From a virus, in IMG/VR virus record IMGVR_UViG_3300029319_008427, positions 1 through 48,856 of that record: 48,856 nucleotides of DNA, one strand, 5' to 3'. Below the pieces are notes generated by a model that saw only the letters and a program-made list of their open reading frames with translations, had not been told where the DNA came from and made no database searches. Positions 1-7,930 of the stretch are shown here, piece by piece. How positions within the stretch are numbered: position 1 is the stretch's first letter; the number at the start of each line of letters is the position of its first letter. Both the position numbers and the translations under genes were made by a program.

Positions 1-249
1 GGATTTTGCCGCACAGGGCAAGGGGTAAATATTTTAGCTAGTAATATGGATGGTACTATTGCAGCATTAGTATTTGACGAATACACAGCCGAACATGCAA
101 TGACTCACAACTGCGCTAACTGGTTCTCAGTACCCAGTAAGTATGTTAGCGAGTCTACGTTTGATAGTATGGTGAAACTATGGAAGAATTCATCATTTGA
201 TGGCGGCCGCCACATGACCAGAATGAGTAAGACACTGGGGATGAAGTAA
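1..249 (+). CDS. rpiB: RpiB/LacAB-type sugar-phosphate isomerase, C-terminal part (5' end outside window)
   Basis: The reading frame is open from base 1, so this is the C-terminal 82 residues of a longer protein; the ATG at 46 is internal. The fragment starts with C-R-T-G-Q-G, matching the C-G-T-G-x-G active-site loop of ribose-5-phosphate isomerase B, whose Cys is the catalytic base. It continues with a region matching the RpiB stretch 'GIRAALCHD..SA.MAREHNDAN' (here AALVFDEYTAEHAMTHNCAN) and ends with FDGGRHMTRM, like the phosphate-binding FEGGRH..R of the family. RpiB interconverts ribose-5-P and ribulose-5-P; relatives act on other aldose/ketose phosphates. Its stop overlaps the next start (TAATG). 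With the transketolase halves downstream it suggests pentose or ketose phosphate metabolism feeding a glycan. The exact substrate is unknown. Confidence 0.75.
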   Translation, partial: GFCRTGQGVNILASNMDGTIAALVFDEYTAEHAMTHNCANWFSVPSKYVSESTFDSMVKLWKNSSFDGGRHMTRMSKTLGMK

Positions 250-1256
250 TGCCTGAGTATAGAGACCCAATACGAGGAGGCATCACTACCTTAATACAAG
301 GTCCAATTAATGAGGTATCCTTAAACAATATCCATAACTATCTGCGAAATGGACCTGTTCTAATACATGCATGGGAACTTGATGTGCAAACCATATGGAA
401 CATGGATCGGCGACAAGCTGATATTCATAAAATGAGATTATTGGAAGTAGAAAAAAGGTTTGGAGATAGGGTAAGAGTAATTATTAAACCTGTCCCAAAG
501 GAAGCACAAAATATTGAAGCCATACATGCTCAAAGGTGGGGTGACTGGGGGGAGCAGCTTGCCAGGCAAACATTTCATCTTGCAATGTATGGAATTAGCG
601 ATGCATTGCAGTATGTAAATACAGATCATGTATTAAGAGTAAGAAGTGATGAAGCTTATTCAGACGTTGATTTATTTATAGAAGCCTTATCCAGAGACCC
701 AAAAAGATTTGTTATGGGCAATATGTTTGTAGCCGCCATGAAAGATTCAGAATTTCATATTGGGGATCATATCTACGCTTGTAAATCAGAAGGTTTATAT
801 CATGCAACCAAGCAGCTAGCATCTTTTTATTATGGTTACAACAAAGATCCAAAATGGTTCTACTTTTTACGTCCAATCGGGTTTGAGCAGGTATTAGCAT
901 ATTCTTGGATGGACTGCAATGGTATTGATATGTCATTACCATTGCGACCAGAAAATATTATGGATATACCATTAATGCAAAAACGTCCTACTCTTTTACC
1001 AAGCGAAACAGGTGAAGCAACAATTTCGGTTGAGCACACGAAAGTTCAGGATTTTATTCTAGCTAACAGTGTAGAGTCTAAATTTGAACATAGAGAAATG
1101 AAAAAACAGATAGTGCATGATTATTTTCATGTGATAGATATTAACAAAACAGGTCATTTCACAGCACAATGGAATCACGGCGGAAGGACCTTTAAGAATG
1201 AATTCGTAAATCCACATGGAGTTTATAATACAGGAGATATGTTAGATGGATACTAG
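249..1256 (+). CDS. WavE-like glycan synthesis protein (copy 1)
   Basis: A 335-residue protein of the WavE lipopolysaccharide-synthesis type, a glycosyltransferase-like family named from Vibrio cholerae LPS core genes. Visible family traits are TTLIQGPI near the N terminus, the central VLRVRSDEAYSD segment, GNMF, and HIGDHIYACK. The same marks, and a C-terminal 'F.VIDIN..G...A.W...G.TF' block, recur in the gene at 3118, so the two are paralogs. The start overlaps the previous stop (TAATG). No signal peptide or membrane segment is seen, so it should act in the cytoplasm. Acceptor and donor cannot be read from the sequence. Family membership is likely, exact activity unknown. Confidence 0.65.
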   Translation: MPEYRDPIRGGITTLIQGPINEVSLNNIHNYLRNGPVLIHAWELDVQTIWNMDRRQADIHKMRLLEVEKRFGDRVRVIIKPVPKEAQNIEAIHAQRWGDWGEQLARQTFHLAMYGISDALQYVNTDHVLRVRSDEAYSDVDLFIEALSRDPKRFVMGNMFVAAMKDSEFHIGDHIYACKSEGLYHATKQLASFYYGYNKDPKWFYFLRPIGFEQVLAYSWMDCNGIDMSLPLRPENIMDIPLMQKRPTLLPSETGEATISVEHTKVQDFILANSVESKFEHREMKKQIVHDYFHVIDINKTGHFTAQWNHGGRTFKNEFVNPHGVYNTGDMLDGY

Positions 1257-1899
1257 AGATATAAACTTGCATCAAAGATTACTAAAGCTTTTATATGATC
1301 ACAACGAGGAACATGTTGGAAGCTGTTTCACATGCGTAGACATAATTGATAATATATTCAAAAACAAAAATGAAGATGATATATTTGTGTTATCAAATGG
1401 CCATGCTGCTTATGCTTTGTATGTGGTATTAGAAAAATATTATGATCATATTGATGCAGATGCTCTAGTAGAGAAGCACGGTGGACATCCTAACTGGGAT
1501 GAAAACAACCACATCTATGTATCAACTGGCAGTTTAGGTTCTGGTATTGTCATTGCAGTCGGTAGAGCACTAGCAAACAAAAATCGCAAGGTTCATGTTA
1601 TGGTTAGCGACGGAGAATGTGCAGAAGGATCTGTATGGGAAGCATTGCGGTACATAGAGGAATACAATGTTGACAATATGGAGATTTATGTTAACGCAAA
1701 TGGTTGGGCATGTTATGATCCTGTGGATGTGGAATATTTAGAACGACGTTGTAAAGCATTTTTGCCAAGGATTCATTTCCATAAAACCGATGTCAACTCA
1801 TATTTTCCATTCTTGAAAGACCTAGATGCACATTATTGTAAGCTCACAGCGGAAGATTATAAACTAGGCACGGAGATGTTGAATATTGAGGCTAAATAA
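1246..1899 (+). CDS. Transketolase N-terminal subunit (TPP-binding half), short
   Basis: This 217-residue protein corresponds to the ThDP pyrophosphate-binding half of transketolase. Seen motifs are HVGSC near residue 20 (family GHxGS-like), LSNGHAAYALY, HGGHPN, TGSLGSGI, and the ThDP-Mg motif SDGECAEGSVWEA followed by N-A-N-G-W (family GDGE.EG..WEA...N.N); the first Gly of GDG is Ser here. The half is shorter than usual stand-alone N-terminal subunits (about 270). The partner half is at 2633, separated by an intact methyltransferase-like gene, so this is a true split and not a frameshift. The start overlaps the previous gene by 11 bases and has AGGAG at 1232. It probably transfers a two-carbon ketol unit to make an unusual sugar phosphate (inference). 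Confidence 0.8.
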   Translation: MDTRDINLHQRLLKLLYDHNEEHVGSCFTCVDIIDNIFKNKNEDDIFVLSNGHAAYALYVVLEKYYDHIDADALVEKHGGHPNWDENNHIYVSTGSLGSGIVIAVGRALANKNRKVHVMVSDGECAEGSVWEALRYIEEYNVDNMEIYVNANGWACYDPVDVEYLERRCKAFLPRIHFHKTDVNSYFPFLKDLDAHYCKLTAEDYKLGTEMLNIEAK

Positions 1900-2632
1900 G
1901 GAAAGCATTCTCCAGAGGTGCAAGAAGAATAACGATAAATATGACTTTTTAGACAGTGTAATTCCTAAAGAGGGAATGGTGTTAGCTGGGGAAATACTTT
2001 TGTTCTCTGCTATATGTGACCTCTATAAAGTAGAATGTATTATTGAAAGCGGATTGTATCATGGTATATCAACAAAAATGTTAGCAGATTATTTTACAAA
2101 CAAAAAGATAATATCAATTGATATAGACATCCTACCTGAAACTAGGAAGTTGTTTGAGAACTATGAAAACGTTACCTTAATTGAAGGCGATGGCGCAACT
2201 GAGGTTCCAAATGCTATCTTAGAGGCAAAAGAAAAAGGATTAAACAGGCTCGCTGTATTTATAGATGGACCAAAAGGTAAGAGTCAAATATCGCTAGCTA
2301 AAAACATACTTCAAGATGTTGAATTTGTCGCTATGCATGATTTAGGTAAAACTTTTAGTGCTGGAATGAAGGATATTACAAATTCTAATGAATATGAAGA
2401 ACTTAACAAGCATTTTTTAGGTAACTACATTTTATCCACAGAGTCTTGGTATAAAGATAAATTTTCATTCTTAAATCTGGAGCAAATGAGATGGCTTCAA
2501 AATAGTTCTGATCATAGGTGGGAAAACAGAAACGATGGATACGATCAAGCTTTGTGGAATCCAATATTAGAGAGTATAACACCTGAAGGTTTTGGATTAG
2601 CCGCAGTATCAAAATATGGAGTGGATATTTAA
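1886..2632 (+). CDS. Class I SAM methyltransferase-like protein
   Basis: A 248-residue protein with a Rossmann-like beginning: IIESGLYHGIST (motif I position), then IISIDIDI (acidic end of strand 2) and LIEGDGA (motif II position), then AVFIDGPKG. This layout is that of small-molecule class I methyltransferases of the Methyltransf_24 or cephalosporin-hydroxylase-like type. Motif I lacks the canonical GxGxG, so SAM binding is inferred. The proposed start is TTG at 1886 with GGAG at 1872; no upstream ATG in frame is available and the next ATG would remove the first 30 residues. It lies between the two halves of a transketolase, so it is likely part of the same sugar pathway, perhaps methylating a sugar hydroxyl. 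Function is uncertain. Confidence 0.55.
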   Translation: MRLNKESILQRCKKNNDKYDFLDSVIPKEGMVLAGEILLFSAICDLYKVECIIESGLYHGISTKMLADYFTNKKIISIDIDILPETRKLFENYENVTLIEGDGATEVPNAILEAKEKGLNRLAVFIDGPKGKSQISLAKNILQDVEFVAMHDLGKTFSAGMKDITNSNEYEELNKHFLGNYILSTESWYKDKFSFLNLEQMRWLQNSSDHRWENRNDGYDQALWNPILESITPEGFGLAAVSKYGVDI

Positions 2633-3115
2633 ATGAGCGTTAGAAAAACATTTGTTAGCCTGTTGCACGAAGAGATGAGAGAGAACAACAATATTATATT
2701 TGTTGTCGGTGACTTGGGATATGGTCACTTTGATCAAATTCGTGAAGAGTTTCCAGATAGGGTCATCAACCCAGGTGCAGCAGAACAGTTAATGATGGGA
2801 ATGAGTATTGGATTAGCTCAGGAGGGTAAGCTTGTGGTATGTTATTCCATGACGCCATTCACACTGTATCGCCCATTTGAGTTCATTAGAAACTACGTTG
2901 ACTACGAAAAGATTCCAGTCAAACTTATTGGTGCTGGTCGAGATAAAGACTATCTTTGGTTAGGTTGGTCGCATTGGGCGACTGATGACAAAGAGCACCT
3001 TAGTGGTTTCAAAAACATAGAGAAGCATTGGCCAGAAGACCCTGAAGACATGAGACGCTTATTCAGGCACATCATGTATAATGGAAAGCCGACTTACGTT
3101 AATTTGTCGAGGTAA
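2633..3115 (+). CDS. Transketolase pyrimidine-binding half, lacking the C-terminal domain
   Basis: A 160-residue protein matching only the pyrimidine-binding (Pyr) domain of transketolase. It has VVGDLGYG near the start and NPGAAEQLMMGMSIGLA, where the Glu aligns with the catalytic Glu of the family 'GIAEQ.M.G.A.GLA' that activates the thiamine ring. A later segment DYLWLGWSHWATDD corresponds to the family region with G...GxTH. Ordinary C-terminal subunits are about 300 residues and carry a third domain; that domain is absent here. The Pyr domain pairs with the PP domain at 1246 in known enzymes, so the two proteins should form one active site. The start directly follows the previous TAA. Confidence 0.8.
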   Translation: MSVRKTFVSLLHEEMRENNNIIFVVGDLGYGHFDQIREEFPDRVINPGAAEQLMMGMSIGLAQEGKLVVCYSMTPFTLYRPFEFIRNYVDYEKIPVKLIGAGRDKDYLWLGWSHWATDDKEHLSGFKNIEKHWPEDPEDMRRLFRHIMYNGKPTYVNLSR

Positions 3116-3117
3116 AC

Positions 3118-3900
3118 ATGGACATTGATCTGATCATACAAGGACCTGTTGATGGAGATAATTTATTTTTAAAAAAGATGGATATCCTTTGCGAACAGTT
3201 TAACAAAGTAATTATCTCTACTTGGAGCGGGGAAAATAAAGACTGGCAAGATCAACTTAAAAAATATCCTAACGTAGAAGTAACTTCTGTTGATCTGCCC
3301 CCACGCCCAAGCGAAAAAAATCCACGCCCTGGCATTGTTAATGATTCAACATTTTATTGGGCATGTTTATCGACTTATAATGGATTAATAAAATCGACAG
3401 CAGAATATATTATAAAGATGAGAAGTGATGAATATTATGAAAGCTTTTCACTAATCAAAAAAGAGCTTAATAAAGGCAGAGGTAGGTCAGTTGAAAAATT
3501 TGCTTTTGGTAATATATTCTACAGAAAGCACTTTGAGGGTGGACCTTATCATATAGGAGACCATGTATATGGTTGCAAGAGAGAATATATCCTTAATGGA
3601 TTAAAAGAAGCCCTAGATTATTATGATGAAAAGAATACAGGTGAATATATTGAATTCAAGCAGGACGTAGATCAGCACTACCACTGTGCAGAGGTTGTTT
3701 TAGCACATATGTTTTTGCTTGGGGCAGGAATACCTAGAAATGAGTGGTATGAACATACCCACTATGGCTTTACAATTTTTAATAAACATTTTAAAGTTAT
3801 TGACATAAATCGGCTTGGGGACTATCAAGCATCTTGGGCCGCCGCTGGGAAAACTTTTGACCCCAGGAACAACATTTTTATCGCTGGCTCAGAGTTATAA
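3118..3900 (+). CDS. WavE-like glycan synthesis protein (copy 2)
   Basis: A 260-residue WavE-like protein: LIIQGPVDGD at the N terminus, VIISTWSGE, the central IIKMRSDEYYES, FGNIF, and YHIGDHVYGCKRE. The C terminus HFKVIDINRLGDYQASW aligns with the end of the gene at 249, which confirms paralogy. It is nearer in length to typical WavE members than copy 1. The start ATG follows GAGGT at about 3108. It is followed directly by the sulfotransferase gene, which suggests the glycan it builds is the one that is sulfated (inference). No membrane segment is seen. Confidence 0.7.
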   Translation: MDIDLIIQGPVDGDNLFLKKMDILCEQFNKVIISTWSGENKDWQDQLKKYPNVEVTSVDLPPRPSEKNPRPGIVNDSTFYWACLSTYNGLIKSTAEYIIKMRSDEYYESFSLIKKELNKGRGRSVEKFAFGNIFYRKHFEGGPYHIGDHVYGCKREYILNGLKEALDYYDEKNTGEYIEFKQDVDQHYHCAEVVLAHMFLLGAGIPRNEWYEHTHYGFTIFNKHFKVIDINRLGDYQASWAAAGKTFDPRNNIFIAGSEL

Positions 3901-4536
3901 ATGTTCATTGACGAAAAGAAAAAAATAATATTTGTACATAACCCTAAAGCAGCGGGGTCTACAATTCATGTGGCCCTTAAGGACTTATATAACTTCAAGC
4001 CAGACTCGCCCGAAAGAAAAGACCCAGAACCTCATATACATCACAGCAGTTATCAGCAGATTTTAGATATGAAAGAAGAATATGAAGAATATTACTCATT
4101 CGCTGCCGTGCGTAACCCTTGGGAGAGATTATTGTCAGGATACATGGATTTCATACAAAACAGAAAATACAAATATTCTGGATTAATAACATACGATAAG
4201 CCACTATTGTCCGAGTATAAGAACTTCAAGGATTTTGTTATGAGGATCGACGAGGGTAAGTGGGTGGATGACGTACATTTTCTTCCTCAGCATATTTACA
4301 CACACGCCAGTAATAGGGTTGTTGACACGATTTTAAGAGTAGAAAATCTTGTGATGGACATAAAGCCTGTTATGCGTCGATTGGGTGCTAAATATTATCA
4401 GCATTTGTTTACCCAGAAACATAGACCATCTAAACATGGTCATTATGCCGAATATTATGACCATGAGTCTGCCGCTAAAGTTGCCTCGCTATATGCTAAA
4501 GATATAGAACTGTTTGGATATAAATATGGAAAATAA
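3901..4536 (+). CDS. PAPS-dependent sulfotransferase (Sulfotransfer_2-like)
   Basis: A 211-residue cytosolic sulfotransferase. The 5'-phosphosulfate binding loop is HNPKAAGST at residues 13-21 and the 3'-phosphate binding motif is AVRNPWERLLSGY at residues 69-81, both in the expected order and spacing for the carbohydrate sulfotransferase 2 family. HFLPQ and the late RVENL segment also fit. The enzyme moves a sulfuryl group from PAPS to a sugar hydroxyl and releases PAP. Its sulfate donor could be supplied by the APS kinase gene at 6983. The start ATG abuts the previous TAA, with no strong Shine-Dalgarno. The acceptor is unknown but is probably the glycan made by the flanking WavE-like proteins. 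Confidence 0.85.
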   Translation: MFIDEKKKIIFVHNPKAAGSTIHVALKDLYNFKPDSPERKDPEPHIHHSSYQQILDMKEEYEEYYSFAAVRNPWERLLSGYMDFIQNRKYKYSGLITYDKPLLSEYKNFKDFVMRIDEGKWVDDVHFLPQHIYTHASNRVVDTILRVENLVMDIKPVMRRLGAKYYQHLFTQKHRPSKHGHYAEYYDHESAAKVASLYAKDIELFGYKYGK

Positions 4537-5401
4537 GTGTATAGTATCGCAAATACATATCCCTGATCATGACCCGCAAGGAAATTTAAGTATAGAGGCT
4601 AAAAAAGAAATTGTAGATACAAGTGTTCAAAGTCTCAGAAACCTTAATCCAGACGCATATATTGTTCTTGTTGGTCATGGACACGAGCCTTATGACTCTA
4701 CTAAAGGTATTTGTGATAAGGTTATCTGGGAAGATCTACACCCAATTGACAGTGGCGGCACAGTGATAAACATGCCAGCCCAATATAAATCAGTATCATT
4801 AGGGATTCAACACGCAAAAGAAAAAGGTTTTGATTATTGTTTGAAAACTAGAGGTGATTCTATAATAGCAAAACAAGACATTATATCATATTGTCACGAC
4901 ATAATAGAATCAGAAGATAAGATGATTCTCCTAACCCAGCAAACTGGCAAGGAGTTGTACAAATTTGGTGATTGTTTTATGTACGGAGAGATTGACCTAC
5001 TAAGTTCTATATGGGATACAAGCAACCCTCCGTTTCATGCTGATGGCTTAAGGCACACAGGTATGTCTTTTGTAAAACACTTCTCTGGTAAAGTTCCACC
5101 TATACCATATGATCCACAGGCAATACTCTACGAAGATAAGAACTGGCCAGAATTACTAAAAGAGTATAGTTCGTTTAGAGATATCGGCGAGATAGCATTT
5201 TGTGATCTTAGGTGGAACTATAATCAAATGCAGCAAAATTGGGAGAACAGCAAACAACAGATATTAGACTTTGAGTATGACTTTGAAGAGATATACTGGG
5301 GTAGAATTAATGGTTGGCATAATTTTAATAGTATGGGGCAAGTAGTAAATCACGGTGATATGTGTAACTGGGCCTATACGCAAGCGGAGTTTTATAAATA
5401 A
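4526..5401 (+). CDS. WavE-related glycan synthesis protein (copy 3, divergent)
   Basis: I start this gene at the ATG at 4526; the frame also has a TTG at 4514, but ATG gives an ordinary 11-base overlap with the sulfotransferase. The protein is 291 residues. It contains YCLKTRGDS, which matches the RSDE-type core of the two WavE-like proteins, and KFGDCFMYGEID, which matches the GN.F / GDH.Y block in the same order. Similarity to the other two copies is weaker, with no shared C-terminal block. A role as a third glycosyltransferase-like protein of this cassette is plausible; other sugar-active families cannot be excluded. Confidence 0.5.
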   Translation: MENKCIVSQIHIPDHDPQGNLSIEAKKEIVDTSVQSLRNLNPDAYIVLVGHGHEPYDSTKGICDKVIWEDLHPIDSGGTVINMPAQYKSVSLGIQHAKEKGFDYCLKTRGDSIIAKQDIISYCHDIIESEDKMILLTQQTGKELYKFGDCFMYGEIDLLSSIWDTSNPPFHADGLRHTGMSFVKHFSGKVPPIPYDPQAILYEDKNWPELLKEYSSFRDIGEIAFCDLRWNYNQMQQNWENSKQQILDFEYDFEEIYWGRINGWHNFNSMGQVVNHGDMCNWAYTQAEFYK

Positions 5402-5836
5402 ATGTTGTTAGTTTCACATAGGGGTAACCTTTTTGGACCAGATGATGTGGGAGAGAATCATCCTACTAAAATAGCTGATGTTATTAATCAGGGGTTTGAT
5501 GTAGAAGTGGATGTGTGGTCTATTGACAACAAGCTTTATCTAGGTCATAATAAACCAACACACTTTATTACTACGGATTTTTTATTGCACTCAAATATTT
5601 GGTGTCATGCAAAAAACATAGAAGCTTTAGAACATATGTTGAATGTGGGGATACATTGCTTTTGGCACGAGTCTGACAACTATACACTAACAAATAATGG
5701 GTTTATTTGGACTTACCCAGGTAAACAACTTACTCCTAAGTCTGTTATAGTGTGTCACACTAAAGAGGAAACAGGAAAAGTAACAACTACTAACGCTTAT
5801 GGTGTCTGTAGTGATTATGTGGGGTATTATAAATGA
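5402..5836 (+). CDS. GDPD/PI-PLC-fold phosphodiesterase-like protein
   Basis: A 144-residue protein starting LLVSHRGN, with G.NHP at residues 17-21 and a FDVEVDVW strand at 32-39, then LYLGHN and WCHAKN. These match the beginning of glycerophosphodiester phosphodiesterase-like TIM-barrel proteins (HRG, then E-V-D metal ligands, then GHD). It is much shorter than a full GDPD (about 240) and ends after the WTYPGK segment, a length I associate with a compact phage and environmental subfamily (from memory). It may cleave or transfer glycerol-phosphate groups on a lipid or glycan, but activity is unproven. The stop overlaps the next start (ATGA). Confidence 0.55.
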   Translation: MLLVSHRGNLFGPDDVGENHPTKIADVINQGFDVEVDVWSIDNKLYLGHNKPTHFITTDFLLHSNIWCHAKNIEALEHMLNVGIHCFWHESDNYTLTNNGFIWTYPGKQLTPKSVIVCHTKEETGKVTTTNAYGVCSDYVGYYK

Positions 5837-6786
5837 AGATAGTAGCAGTGACAGGATGTATGGGGCTGATAGGCTCACACGTTACAAGTGAGTTGCTCCA
5901 GCGGGGTTATCTAGTGCTCGGTATTGATAAGCTAACTTATGCTGCCAACAGTGAAGCAATGCAAACCTTCAATGGTTTACCAGGGTTTACTTTTTTGCAA
6001 AAAGATATTTGTGAGTTAGAATCTATCCCTGATTGCGACTACGTTATCAACCTAGCAGCAGAGTCTCATGTTGGTAACAGTATCATTGACGGTACAGATT
6101 TTATCAACACGAATATTAGTGGTGTGCAAAATTTGCTTAAGATTATTCAAAATAAACCAAGCAATGTTTGCGAAAGACCTGTGCTCCTTCATTTTAGCAC
6201 AGACGAGGTATATGGGGATCTAGAAGAGGGTTCGTTTACAGAAGATAGTTCCTTAAATCCTAGTAACCCTTATTCGGCCACCAAAGCAGCCGCAGATCAC
6301 TTGATAAAGTCTTGGAGTAGGACATATGGAACAGAATATATTATTGTCCGTCCAACAAACAACTACGGGATATTCCAATACCCAGAAAAACTTATCCCCT
6401 TATCAGTAAAATTATTACAAAGAGGAAAGAAGATTAGACTCCATAACAAAGGCGAGCCCACAAGAAACTGGCTGCACGCTGCTGATACTGCAAATGCGAT
6501 TATCACTATTATGGAGTCGGGTGTAAAAAATGAAATTTTCAACATATCTGGTGGTTTTGAGCAAAAAAACATCGATACAGTAAAGAAGGTAATAGACTGT
6601 TACTTTGAAGAAAAAATAGAAGATTATGATCAATACCTTGACTTTTCTTATGAGCGTGAAGGGCAAGATGTCAGATACTCAGTAGATGACAGTAAGTTGA
6701 GAAAACTAGGCTGGAAACCAAAGTTTAATTTTGATGAAGAGATAAAGCATATTGTAAAGCATTATAGGAAAACATTCGTATGGTAG
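5833..6786 (+). CDS. rfbB: dTDP-glucose 4,6-dehydratase-like NAD-dependent sugar epimerase/dehydratase
   Basis: A 317-residue extended short-chain dehydrogenase. The NAD-binding GCMGLIG is at residues 8-14, STDEVYG at 122-128, and the catalytic YSATK at 147-151. DEVYG (Asp-Glu used for dehydration) and RPTNNYG.FQYPEKLIPL are typical of RfbB-type dTDP-D-glucose 4,6-dehydratases, which make the 4-keto-6-deoxy sugar that leads to rhamnose and other deoxysugars. Length fits (about 320-350). The gene overlaps both neighbours by a few bases. No partner epimerase or reductase for rhamnose is visible nearby, so the final sugar is unclear; another nucleotide sugar as substrate is possible. Confidence 0.8.
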   Translation: MKIVAVTGCMGLIGSHVTSELLQRGYLVLGIDKLTYAANSEAMQTFNGLPGFTFLQKDICELESIPDCDYVINLAAESHVGNSIIDGTDFINTNISGVQNLLKIIQNKPSNVCERPVLLHFSTDEVYGDLEEGSFTEDSSLNPSNPYSATKAAADHLIKSWSRTYGTEYIIVRPTNNYGIFQYPEKLIPLSVKLLQRGKKIRLHNKGEPTRNWLHAADTANAIITIMESGVKNEIFNISGGFEQKNIDTVKKVIDCYFEEKIEDYDQYLDFSYEREGQDVRYSVDDSKLRKLGWKPKFNFDEEIKHIVKHYRKTFVW

Positions 6787-6986
6787 CAAAGAAAAGACAC
6801 TTAGCCAAAGCAATAAGTTGGAGAGTGATAGGCACCCTTGATACAATGTTATTGGGTTGGATTATCTCAGGTGATCCAATGGTAGGAGTAAAGATTGGCG
6901 CAGTTGAATTAGTAACAAAGATAATTTTGTATTATGGTCACGAACGAGCATGGTATAGATTCTCTAGATTTGGAGTAAAAAAATGA
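6780..6986 (+). CDS. DUF2061 small membrane protein
   Basis: A 68-residue protein with the DUF2061 pattern: basic start (AKKRHLAKAISWRVIGTLDT), one hydrophobic segment around residues 20-35 (TMLLGWIISG), then VGVKIGAVELVTKIILYYGHERAW. DUF2061 proteins often sit next to or are fused with sulfate-assimilation genes such as APS kinase, and here the APS kinase gene follows with a four-base ATGA overlap. It is presumably in the inner membrane, but its molecular role is unknown. The start overlaps the end of the dehydratase gene by 7 bases. Confidence 0.8.
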   Translation: MVAKKRHLAKAISWRVIGTLDTMLLGWIISGDPMVGVKIGAVELVTKIILYYGHERAWYRFSRFGVKK

Positions 6987-7930
6987 CAAGCAATTTACAC
7001 TTTCATGGTGCGACGGTATCGACGGAAGAAAAAACACTAAAAAATAAACATAAACCCGCAGTACTATGGTTTACAGGATTATCTGGGTCGGGCAAGTCTA
7101 CATTAGCAAATGCGGTAGAGACGCTGCTGTTCCGAAAAGGATATCAAACCCACACCCTTGATGGGGATAATGTGAGGATGGGACTTAATAGTGATCTTGG
7201 CTTTTCTCCCGATGACAGGGCAGAAAACATTAGGAGAATTTCTGAGGTGGCTAACCTGATGCGCCAGTCAGGTACAATAGTTTGTACTGCATTCATTTCA
7301 CCTTATCGTAAAAGCAGAAAATTTGCAAGAGAAATTATTGGCAAAGATTTTATTGAGGTGTATGTCAAAGCCCCGCTCAAAACTTGTGAAGCTAGAGATC
7401 CAAAGGGTTTATATAAAAAAGCAAGGAGCGGAGAGATACCAAACTTTACTGGTATTAGTGCGCCGTATGAAAAGCCAAGAAGACCAGAGATCACGGTTGA
7501 TACGGCAGAGCACAGTGTAGAAGAATGTGCTAGTCATATCGTTGAGTACCTAGAGACGAATGGATATTTCTCCACCGTAAATGAGGTCAATGTATTGGAT
7601 AAGAAAAGAACAATCGCCATTGATTTTGACGGGGTAATTCACAAATACAGTGAGGGTTTTAAAGGCTTGATGAATGCATATGACGATCCTATGGATGGTG
7701 CGGAGGCAGCATTCAATGTGCTGAAGGACGCTGGTAAAAGACTTGTTATCCTTTCATCCCGACCATCGTCTGTGATTGAGGGCTGGCTGGAAGAAAGAGG
7801 ACTAAAAAAATACTTTGATGAAGTCTCTAATTTTAAGATACCTGCTAGCATCTATATTGATGATCGAGCTTACAAATTTAGAAACTGGAAAGATACTGTT
7901 AAAGACTTACTAGAAGGAGAAGATCGATGA
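6983..7930 (+). CDS. cysC: APS kinase (CysC) fused to a HAD-family phosphatase
   Basis: A 315-residue two-domain protein. Residues about 20-195 are adenylylsulfate kinase: Walker A GLSGSGKST at 32-40, DGDNVR at 60-65, ENIRR at 81-85, FISPYR at 104-109 and the lid region KGLYKKAR. This domain phosphorylates APS to PAPS. Residues about 205-315 are a small HAD phosphatase: nucleophile motif DFDGVIH at 214-220, ILSSR at 256-260 (motif II Ser), K285, and YIDDRA at 291-296 (motif IV acids). Neither half is truncated. CysC is normally fused, if at all, to ATP sulfurylase, so a HAD partner is unusual. The gene sits between DUF2061 and a nucleotidyltransferase with ATGA overlaps on both sides and would feed the sulfotransferase at 3901. 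Confidence 0.9.
   Translation: MTSNLHFHGATVSTEEKTLKNKHKPAVLWFTGLSGSGKSTLANAVETLLFRKGYQTHTLDGDNVRMGLNSDLGFSPDDRAENIRRISEVANLMRQSGTIVCTAFISPYRKSRKFAREIIGKDFIEVYVKAPLKTCEARDPKGLYKKARSGEIPNFTGISAPYEKPRRPEITVDTAEHSVEECASHIVEYLETNGYFSTVNEVNVLDKKRTIAIDFDGVIHKYSEGFKGLMNAYDDPMDGAEAAFNVLKDAGKRLVILSSRPSSVIEGWLEERGLKKYFDEVSNFKIPASIYIDDRAYKFRNWKDTVKDLLEGEDR

Noticed and set aside
1246-3115. Split transketolase as a frameshifted single gene
   Set aside because: The halves are separated by a complete 248-codon gene in another frame with its own motifs, so no single frameshift can restore one protein.
4514-4525. TTG start at 4514 for the third WavE-like protein
   Set aside because: An ATG lies four codons downstream, gives a shorter overlap and no loss of conserved sequence.
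3896-5835. T4 late-promoter-like octamers TATAAATA/TATAAATG at four successive glycan gene junctions (3896, 4519, 5393, 5828)
   Set aside because: They arise from Tyr-Lys or similar last codons plus stop and ATG in AT-rich DNA; the RNA would begin after the start codon, and several such octamers are expected by chance.
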